Positions 7,528-14,133 of a stretch of DNA of 28,301 bases are shown piece by piece (position 1 is the stretch's first letter; every line of letters starts with the position of its first letter). The stretch covers positions 1 through 28,301 of the forward strand of contig CAZSDV010000028.1 of the NCBI GenBank assembly GCA_964605715.1, in the 5' to 3' direction. The notes beneath the pieces were generated by a model. That model made no database searches. It had not been told where the DNA came from and was given only the letters and a program-made list of their open reading frames with translations. Source of the stretch: JAPUME01 sp964605715. GTDB lineage: Bacteria > Acidobacteriota > Terriglobia > UBA7540 > JAPUME01. The translations under genes and the position numbers were made by a program.

Positions 7528-9783
7528 CTATCTCCCTAAAAGACAGAGGAATTGCCTTTCATTAAGGGTTGGGATCCCAAGTTTTTTAGCTTTAGTAAGT
7601 TTTGAACCGGGGTCGGAACCAACCAGCACATAATTGGTTTTCTTGCTAACTGAGGTGGTCACCTTACCTCCCGTTTGCACAATCATCCTAGAAGCTTCTT
7701 CGCGCGACAAAGCTGGCAAGGCGCCAGTCAGGACAAAAATTTTTCCTTTCAGCAAACCGAAATTAAAACGTGGGATTTCCTGTTTATAGCTAAGCCCCGC
7801 CTTGCGAAGCTTTGTCAATACCCTGAGATTCTGCTTTTCATGGAAAAAGTTAAAGGCGGCCTCAGCCACCTTGGGCCCAACCTCGGGAATAGATTCTAGT
7901 TCCTCTCGCTCCGCAGATTCCAATCTCTCTAGAGATCCAAAATGGTCTGCCAGCAATTGTGCAGTACGTTCCCCCACATAGCGAACTCCCAATGAAAAAA
8001 TTAAGCGGGGGAGCACACTTTCTTTACTATCCTGAATTCCATCAAGCACGTTTTCGGCCCACTTGTCCGCTTTGCGGTCAAGACCAATTAGATCTTGATT
8101 TATGGGGTCCTTGAAAAACGCAGTAATATTGTGGGCAGACTTACGAGTGATCTTCTCCACTTCCAATAATTCATCAGAAGAGGCTTTCTTCAGTGCTTCT
8201 AAGGACTCAAACCGCATCGCAAGTTTTTGAGCCGTAATTCCTCCAACCGATGGAATATTAATCGCCGCAAGTATCCGGGCCAACCGATCTATTCCGGTCT
8301 CCCCAGATCGCCTTAGGTTGACTAAGTCATTTTTAGTAAGGCTATATAGGTCAGCTACATCCCGCACCATCTTTTTCTCTAGAAGTTTATCAACCAATGC
8401 CTCACCCAGTCCCTCAATGTTCATTGCCCGACGGGCGGAAAAATGAAGTAGCGACTCTTTCAATCTGGCAGGACAAACGGAACTAATACACCGGTAAGCC
8501 ACCTCTCCTTCTTCCTGGACTACATGTCCCTGGCAAGCTGGACAACGGCTTGGCATTTTGAAAGCCTTTGCGTCTCGGGGGCGGCGAGAGGCAATAACCT
8601 TGACCACCTTAGGAATTACCTCTCCCCCTTTTTCGATCATCACAAAATCTCGAATCTTCAAACCCAAGGACCGAATTTCTTCCTGGTTGTGTAGCGTGGC
8701 ACGACTTATAGTGCTGCCGGACAGAAAGACCGGTTCAAGTAGGGCTACCGGTGTCAAGGTGCCAGTACGCCCAACCTGAATTATAATGTCCTTCACTTGC
8801 GTACTAGCCTGACGGGCAGGATACTTATAGGCATGAGCCCAACGAGGAGCTTTGGCCGTAGTACCCAGCTCCTCCCACAATCTCGTGTTGTTTACTTTGA
8901 CCACGATACCGTCAATTTCGTAGTTCAGGCTTTCCCGCTTCAGTGTCCACTCTTCAAGGACTGCAAGTAGGTGGTCAAAGGAAGAGCAAAGTTGCCAGTG
9001 AGGATTCACCTTAAAACCCAGATCCTCTAATTGTTGCAGAACACCAGTATGCTCAGGCAGAGGAACTCGACCTCCTGCCAAAAGCCCATATGCATAAAAA
9101 TTTAGGTTCCGGCGCGCGACTAATATAGGATCGAGTAGACGGATGGAGCCGGCTGCTGAGTTCCGTGGATTAGCAAACCTTGCCTCTCCAACAGCTTCCC
9201 GCTTAGCGTTAAGCTTCTCAAATGCTTCGCGGGTCATGATCACCTCACCACGGACCTCAAAACGCGAAGGCTTGCCAATTTCAGTCAGCTTTCGCTCCTC
9301 AACCCGTAGAGGAATGGAACGGATAGTCCTCACGTTACCTGTGACCTCCTCTCCTTCCTGGCCATCACCACGTGTTACAGCCTGCGTCAGCATTCCTCCT
9401 TGATAAACTAAAGACATAGAGACGCCGTCGAGCTTTAGTTCCGCCGTGTAGCTGACCTGCGGCTGTCCTGAAAGTTCGCGCACTCGACGGTCGAACTCCT
9501 GAAGTTCTTCGACCGAATATGAATTATCAAGGCTAAGCATGCGAGTGGAATGGGGAACTCTACGAAACTCATCCGCTGGCTTACCTCCCACTCTTTGTGT
9601 TGGGGAATCGGGAGTTACTAGCTCCGGATAAACCTTCTCAATTCCAAGGAGCTGTGCCATTAACCGGTCGAATTCGGTATCCGAAATCTCCGGATCGTTC
9701 AGAACATAGTAGCGATGCTCGTGGTGACGAATCTTGTTGCGGAGCTCATCAATCTTTCTTTCAATTACCTTATCGGCTGTCAT
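7528..9783 (-). CDS. ligA: NAD-dependent DNA ligase LigA with an extra HhH module
   Basis: It seals nicks in replication and repair using NAD. Domains in order: Ia domain (about 5-70, HEHRYYVLNDPEISD), adenylation domain with the AMP-accepting Lys117 in YTAELKLDG, OB fold (VGRTGTLTPVALLEPV, 337-352), zinc finger (C414, C417, C432, C437), helix-hairpin-helix region from about 450, and a C-terminal BRCT domain (about 675-751, GKIFVLTGALP). At 751 residues it is about 80 longer than most LigA (about 670). The excess is a second copy of the distal HhH unit: residues 501-572 align without gaps to 591-662, with about 25 identities, including VGxxTAQ, LA, F.SLE.L and RKA. The N-terminal copy has lost the glycines of its second hairpin (VEKITRKSAHN against IPEVGPKVAEA). 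ATG at 9783 follows AAGGA. Confidence 0.97.
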   Translation of the reverse strand: MTADKVIERKIDELRNKIRHHEHRYYVLNDPEISDTEFDRLMAQLLGIEKVYPELVTPDSPTQRVGGKPADEFRRVPHSTRMLSLDNSYSVEELQEFDRRVRELSGQPQVSYTAELKLDGVSMSLVYQGGMLTQAVTRGDGQEGEEVTGNVRTIRSIPLRVEERKLTEIGKPSRFEVRGEVIMTREAFEKLNAKREAVGEARFANPRNSAAGSIRLLDPILVARRNLNFYAYGLLAGGRVPLPEHTGVLQQLEDLGFKVNPHWQLCSSFDHLLAVLEEWTLKRESLNYEIDGIVVKVNNTRLWEELGTTAKAPRWAHAYKYPARQASTQVKDIIIQVGRTGTLTPVALLEPVFLSGSTISRATLHNQEEIRSLGLKIRDFVMIEKGGEVIPKVVKVIASRRPRDAKAFKMPSRCPACQGHVVQEEGEVAYRCISSVCPARLKESLLHFSARRAMNIEGLGEALVDKLLEKKMVRDVADLYSLTKNDLVNLRRSGETGIDRLARILAAINIPSVGGITAQKLAMRFESLEALKKASSDELLEVEKITRKSAHNITAFFKDPINQDLIGLDRKADKWAENVLDGIQDSKESVLPRLIFSLGVRYVGERTAQLLADHFGSLERLESAEREELESIPEVGPKVAEAAFNFFHEKQNLRVLTKLRKAGLSYKQEIPRFNFGLLKGKIFVLTGALPALSREEASRMIVQTGGKVTTSVSKKTNYVLVGSDPGSKLTKAKKLGIPTLNERQFLCLLGR

Positions 9784-9923
9784 CCCATTATTCCTTGCAA
9801 GATATCTTTAATTTACAAATTATACATCTCTGAAGTTCAGAGGGGAGTGGATCATATTACCTGTGCCACTTGACATTTCTGTCCACTGGTTGCTAGCCTC
9901 TAGCTGAGAACTGATACTTAGAT

Positions 9924-10307
9924 ATGAAAATCATAAGGCAACTACCGATACCCCTAGCTGTTATTTTATTAACCATACCCGTAGCAAGTTTTCAGGAGCC
10001 GGATCTCTCTGCTAATGTCACCCGGCTTGGAGATCCAAGCGGGATCGCCCGTCACTTTGAAAAATACCTTTACGGCGTTGTTAAAAAGGTCACCAATAAA
10101 GAAATCGTTCTCAGTAAAACTATAATGGGAACTGACCAGGCATTCCAGATTATTAAAAAAACCAAGTTTATCCTAAACGGAAAAAAGGTGAAATTGAGCT
10201 CTATTAAAGTGGGTGATGGAGTCTACGTCGATCACAAAGAAGACAAGAAGGGTAATCTGATAGCAAAAAAAGTTTTGACCGGTATTTTTGCCGCTCGGTC
10301 ACGTTGA
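9924..10307 (+). CDS. Small secreted protein, DUF5666-like
   Basis: A 127-residue protein of unknown function. Residues 1-22 form a signal peptide: a basic start (MKIIRQ), then a hydrophobic stretch PIPLAVILLTIPVA, with likely cleavage near VAS-FQ. The mature part is a small beta-rich domain, YGVVKKVTNKEIVLSK, TKFILNGKKVKLSSIKVGDGVYV and GNLIAKKVLTG. This resembles the DUF5666/OB-like pattern of periplasmic proteins, in which a strand is followed by a VGD turn and a final strand; the assignment is by pattern only. It has no Cys and no lipobox. It is divergent from ligA, with 140 bp between them that include a TATAAT hexamer on the minus strand (9819-9824), possibly for ligA. The ribosome site is weak. 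Confidence 0.7.
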   Translation: MKIIRQLPIPLAVILLTIPVASFQEPDLSANVTRLGDPSGIARHFEKYLYGVVKKVTNKEIVLSKTIMGTDQAFQIIKKTKFILNGKKVKLSSIKVGDGVYVDHKEDKKGNLIAKKVLTGIFAARSR

Positions 10308-10513
10308 ACAATTGATAGGTGTTCTTATTTTTTCCTGACCGGGCCCCATGGAGCAGAAACATGGTTCACAAAATCACCCCTGCTCTTTCCTCCCAACACT
10401 AAACAATTCATGCCCAACGCTTCTCCACTTCATTTCACGCACGGAGTTCTGAAATATAACCCTGTAGCCAAAAGGAGCCCTAATCACTTGTCGCTCCAAC
10501 GGTTCGTAGATAT

Positions 10514-11533
10514 ATGGATAATCTTACCCACACCCTAACTGCAATCGCAATGTCTCAGGCTGGACTTCGACGTTTCACGCCACATGCAACTATCACTTTA
10601 ATCGCTGCCTCAAATCTTCCCGATCTAGACATTATTGCTGGTTTCAAGGGTTCCATCACCTATTTAGAACACCACCGAGGAATCACGCATTCTTTAACAG
10701 GAGTTACAGCCCTGGCTTTAGTTCTGGCGCTATTGATATTTTCCAGTTCAAACTTGCTTTTGCGATCACATACAAAACCCGTAAGAAAAACAAGATTTCT
10801 CCCTTTGCTTGGAGTTTGTTGGGCAGGAACGGCCAGCCACCTATTGCTAGATTTCACAAATTCTTACGGCGTACGTCCACTTCTTCCTTTCAGTGGAGAA
10901 TGGTACGCCTGGGATATCATGTTCATCATTGATCCTTTGGTGATTCTGGTACTGACAGCATCGTTAACTCTGCCAGCACTTTTGCGAATAGTGGCCGAGG
11001 AGGTAGGAGAAAGAAAAACAAAATACTCCTGGGGTCCCACCGCAGGACTTATATTCATAGCTCTTCTGTGGAGCTTAAGGGGTGCATCTCACCGACACGC
11101 CATGGATATGCTAGGAACTTACAGTTATACTCAGGAGGCTCCACTAAACATAGGCGTCTTTCCTTCAGCAACCAACCCATTCCTATGGAACGGAGTGGTG
11201 GAAACCTCATCTTCTTTCCATGCCTTGTCAGTCAACACGCTTACCTCCAGCATAGATATCAACCACTCTAGGGTGTTTCACAAAGCGGGTTCCCACCCTG
11301 CCCTAGATCATGCGCAAAACACACACATGATAAAGGTTTTTTCCGATTTTGCCCGTTTTCCTTGGGTAGTCATCAGGGATCAGCCCAACGGATATGAGGT
11401 TGAGGTACGGGATTTGCGTTTTCTCTCTAGCACCCAGCAACGCCAAGGGTTTGTAGGAAAGGTAGAACTAGATCTAGATTTCTCAGTTCTGGATGAAGTG
11501 TTCAGCTTTTCAGGTGCCCCGGAAAGACAGTAG
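10514..11533 (+). CDS. YdjM-like metal-dependent hydrolase family membrane protein
   Basis: An inner-membrane protein of 339 residues in the LexA-binding, inner membrane-associated putative hydrolase family (YdjM/DUF457). It carries the expected His/Asp signature: MDNLTHTLTA (His6), ASNLPDLDII (Asp38, Asp40), YLEHHRGITHSLTG (His53, His54, His59) and ASHLLLDFTNSYG. Hydrophobic segments follow the signature blocks (VTALALVLALLIFSSSNLLL; PLVILVLTASLTLPALL; PTAGLIFIALLWSL). The C-terminal third (from about 225) is soluble, probably periplasmic. Substrates are not known; some members are induced by DNA damage. ATG at 10514 has no clear ribosome site. It is convergent with the DedA-like gene, whose end is only 21 bp away. 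Confidence 0.87.
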   Translation: MDNLTHTLTAIAMSQAGLRRFTPHATITLIAASNLPDLDIIAGFKGSITYLEHHRGITHSLTGVTALALVLALLIFSSSNLLLRSHTKPVRKTRFLPLLGVCWAGTASHLLLDFTNSYGVRPLLPFSGEWYAWDIMFIIDPLVILVLTASLTLPALLRIVAEEVGERKTKYSWGPTAGLIFIALLWSLRGASHRHAMDMLGTYSYTQEAPLNIGVFPSATNPFLWNGVVETSSSFHALSVNTLTSSIDINHSRVFHKAGSHPALDHAQNTHMIKVFSDFARFPWVVIRDQPNGYEVEVRDLRFLSSTQQRQGFVGKVELDLDFSVLDEVFSFSGAPERQ

Positions 11534-11554
11534 CCTCAATTACGTTCCAAAGGC

Positions 11555-12190
11555 TCAAACATTCTGTTGAGGGAAAGATCGCGTAGAGCGGTAACGCCGA
11601 AAAGCCCAGTAACAAAATACAACAACGAATACTATCGCCAGAGATACCCATCCGAAGTTTTCACGAAGATACACCTCAGCCTGTTTTCCATAACGCGCGC
11701 CCAAATAGGCCACAATCCCGAACCGTAATAATCGACCTACACTCAACCCAACTACAAATTTAAAAACGTTAAGGCGAAGCGCCCCCGCCGAGAGTATAAA
11801 CAACTTAAAGGGTGCAGGAGGTGGGAGAATGGACATAACCAGGACAGCTAAAAAACCATTTCGGTTTATCCAGGCCGCCGCTCTTTTTAGTTTTTCCGCC
11901 GAAAACTCGTCGCGACCGAGCAGTCGTCGCCCACTGCTCACTAGCCAGTACATCACAAGTGCTCCACACACTGACCCCAAAGCAGAACCAGCTGCATAAA
12001 GAGGGGCCCGATACGGATGAAGGCTTGAAAGGTAAATCAGCAGTGCATCATTAATGCCAGGGAACGAAACAAATGATGAATCCAAAAAAGATATTGCGAA
12101 CAACCCTGGACCCCCATAGGCCACGAGGATTTCGCCCAAATTCTCGGACATGTCTTTAATGAACCCAACTATTTTTCCAAACATCTCCAT
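11555..12190 (-). CDS. DedA/VTT-domain membrane protein
   Basis: A polytopic inner-membrane protein of about 211 residues with the VTT (SNARE-associated Golgi) fold of DedA proteins, some of which move undecaprenyl phosphate or phospholipids. Visible landmarks are GPGLFAISFLDSSFVSFPGINDALLIYL, the re-entrant loop region GSVCGALVMYWLVSSGRRLLGR, and VLVMSILPPPAPFKLFILSAGALRLN, where the Pro-rich loop and the Arg match the family. A final hydrophobic helix (VSLAIVFVVVFCYWAF) precedes a basic tail. A GTG at 12214 would add eight residues. I prefer the ATG at 12190, because a -35-like TTGACC (12246-12251) and TAGTTT (12224-12229, 16 bp apart) place a possible start near 12217, and AAGAGGA lies ahead of the ATG. 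Transported lipid unknown. Confidence 0.88.
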   Translation of the reverse strand: MEMFGKIVGFIKDMSENLGEILVAYGGPGLFAISFLDSSFVSFPGINDALLIYLSSLHPYRAPLYAAGSALGSVCGALVMYWLVSSGRRLLGRDEFSAEKLKRAAAWINRNGFLAVLVMSILPPPAPFKLFILSAGALRLNVFKFVVGLSVGRLLRFGIVAYLGARYGKQAEVYLRENFGWVSLAIVFVVVFCYWAFRRYRSTRSFPQQNV

Positions 12191-12214
12191 ATTTCCAAAA
12201 TCCTCTTGATTCAC

Positions 12215-12599
12215 AGGCCGGTTAAACTAGCATGAGATTTCTTCGGGTCAAACCTTTCCTCTCTCAATGAAGATTTCTTGCATCACTGCTTGTGTCTAAT
12301 AAAAATCATGTCTCCGTTACTACTATAAATATGAGTAAAACATAGGGAAAGGAATTAACACTCTTCCTTCTCTCAAGAAAACTCGCAGCACCCCCTCAAA
12401 ACCTGCACTAAACCAAAAAATCTATGGCAGGAGGAAATCGTCCGGACAACTGGAGATTACAACACGGTTGCGCTGTACGACAGGGTTTGAAAGTAACTCG
12501 GAAACATGCGGAATATCAGTAAAGAGTCATGCTTTCAAGGGTCCGCAAAAACTAGGTGTGCTTTACCAGCTGGGAGGTCTCACACCCTGTGTGGTCCAT
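12215..12599. other. Intergenic region without a gene
   Basis: 385 bp between the ends of the DedA-like promoter region and the radical SAM gene. The only structure seen is an imperfect palindrome at 12576-12597 with a CACAC-CCT-GTGTG core, three bases after the radical SAM stop. It lacks a following T run, so it is not a classical terminator. Short ORFs across it have no recognisable content. Confidence 0.5.
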
Positions 12600-13766
12600 T
12601 TACATCTGTTGGCTTGGTTGCTTCATCAGTTCCTTTTCTTTTCCTTTTTCCGAACTGAATTTGTAGTCAAGGTAGGTCGCTGGAATCTCGTATAGTAGCG
12701 CTTTTGCCGAATACCGGAGACTATCATGGATAAAACAGACGTGCGTGCACCAGCACTGGTCACGTACAATGCCGTCAACTTCATCCTTACGTTCTTGAAT
12801 TTCCCAAAGCCTAGAAAAGTCGCAATCAAAGTCGCGCAGGCTCGCGAATTTCTCCCGCAACTCACAGGACCGGACCTCCCCGTTGTAATCAATGACAACA
12901 GCGGTCTCGCCAGCAGTACAGGGCATGGGCCATGGATGAGGTGATTCAATGTTCTCCATTTGAACCTTGTTATGGAAAGCTAGGGTACCCTGGTAGTAAA
13001 CCTCTCCGATGCTCTTTCTTGCGCCTTTCAGTGGCCCCAGCAACCTAGGGGAATAGTATTCGTAGATTTCCTGAATGCCACGATATAGCTTCGGTAGCCT
13101 CTCGGTAGGAATTTTTTTAAGGGCCGGATTCTTGGCATTCCCGCGAATAATATTGAAATAATGACCATCTACCGAGCAGTTTTCTTTTACAAATTCCCCT
13201 ATCTTGAGAACCTGGTCGAAATTCTCAGCGCAGATAACTGTGTTGATGTTCACGCGTAAATTTTTAAATCTCCGTCGGGAAGGCTGCATAGCCCGGATAG
13301 TTGCTAGGGTTTTAGTGAAATTTCCTGGAACACCTCGAATGGAATCCTGGGTCTTTCCAAGACCATCCATGGCGATATTTAAGTCTAGGCTGAGATCAGG
13401 GTTTTCAATCATGGTGCGCTCAACATACTCTACTGTGCGCTCGGGCAGTAAGCCATTGGTCGGTAAATTGACCCATCGGATGCCGTTATTAACATAAAAA
13501 AGATGAAGTATATCGGTGAGCTCGGGGCGAAGCATTGGTTCGCCTCCTGAGAGCCATAGGTCTGAAAAATTAGGCATTGTATTACTCAAGCGGCGAATCT
13601 CATCCCATGTCAAATCACCCCGCTGGTTCAATTCCTGCCAGTAAAAACAGGTTCCGCACTTCGCGTTACAAACTGAAGTGACGAAAAATATTACGGTGGA
13701 CAATTTTTTCCGCTGCGTAAGCGATTTGTAAATTTTAAATAAGTTATTTTTTCCTTCAACCACCAA
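12600..13766 (-). CDS. Radical SAM protein with SPASM-like C-terminal cluster domain
   Basis: A 388-residue cytoplasmic iron-sulfur enzyme that would cleave S-adenosylmethionine to start radical chemistry. The canonical motif is SVCNAKCGTCFYW (C33, C37, C40). SGGEPMLR (73-80) is the GGE motif, followed by LPTNGLLPE and IAMDGLG barrel strands. The C-terminal region has further cysteines at 283, 301, 315, 338, 340 and 344 (MPCTAGE, VRSCELREKF, DQCWCTHVCF), as in SPASM domains with auxiliary clusters. The start is a TTG at 13766, chosen because AGGAGG lies eight bases upstream; a GTG follows immediately. It lies 367 bp after nrdJ with a structured region between. No precursor peptide or transporter is adjacent, so a peptide-maturation role is unsupported. 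The substrate is unknown. Confidence 0.88.
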   Translation of the reverse strand: MVVEGKNNLFKIYKSLTQRKKLSTVIFFVTSVCNAKCGTCFYWQELNQRGDLTWDEIRRLSNTMPNFSDLWLSGGEPMLRPELTDILHLFYVNNGIRWVNLPTNGLLPERTVEYVERTMIENPDLSLDLNIAMDGLGKTQDSIRGVPGNFTKTLATIRAMQPSRRRFKNLRVNINTVICAENFDQVLKIGEFVKENCSVDGHYFNIIRGNAKNPALKKIPTERLPKLYRGIQEIYEYYSPRLLGPLKGARKSIGEVYYQGTLAFHNKVQMENIESPHPWPMPCTAGETAVVIDYNGEVRSCELREKFASLRDFDCDFSRLWEIQERKDEVDGIVRDQCWCTHVCFIHDSLRYSAKALLYEIPATYLDYKFSSEKGKEKELMKQPSQQM

Positions 13767-13888
13767 GTCCTCACCCTCCTACTCAAAAGAAGCTCGCCAA
13801 GTAGATCACATCCGCAAGTCTAGGGTAAAGAAAAAACATCCTTCTCCACAGAGTACAAAATAGACTACCACGACTTCAGAAGGTGGGG

Positions 13889-14086
13889 CGGACTACCCAC
13901 CCGGTCCTAAAGAACCGAAATAGGTAGTCCGAAATTAGGCTTCGCTGCGGTAAAGCGGAGACAAACGTCCAGCTCCTCGGGGGAGCGAAATAAAACCCGA
14001 GCGAGCCAGAGGTGAGAGGGAGGCGAAAACCTCCATGGTGGTAGGGGACTTGAGGGAAGGGTCGGGTGCGGTGTCATTGAAACCGC
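13889..14086. repeat. GC-rich run of consecutive hairpins (possible repeat element or structured RNA)
   Basis: About 200 bp in the 367-bp gene-free gap between nrdJ and the radical SAM gene. It holds at least four successive inverted repeats: a 9-bp perfect stem CGGACTACC/GGTAGTCCG (13889-13931) enclosing a 6-bp stem CGGTCC/GAACCG; an imperfect long pairing GGCTTCGCTGCGG (13938-13950) with CCCGAGCGAGCC (13996-14007); GGAGG-CGAAAA-CCTCC (14019-14034); and GCGGT/ACCGC (14068-14086). It is visibly richer in GC than the flanks and has no T run typical of a terminator. It could be an intergenic repeat (MITE- or REP-like) or a structured RNA. A 100-residue ORF crossing it (13907-14209, minus) is Pro-rich and looks like read-through of the repeat. 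Confidence 0.5.
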
Positions 14087-14133
14087 AATCTTTCGCAATT
14101 CCTGAAATTTTATCGTTCTAGAAATCGAGGGCA

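Noticed and set aside
12576..12597. Intrinsic terminator after the radical SAM gene
   Set aside because: The stem is imperfect and there is no T run on the minus strand after it.
13767..14133. Cobalamin riboswitch, tmRNA or SRP RNA in the structured gap
   Set aside because: None of their conserved blocks (GCCACTG, the tmRNA tRNA-like end, the SRP GGAAG loop) is present on either strand.
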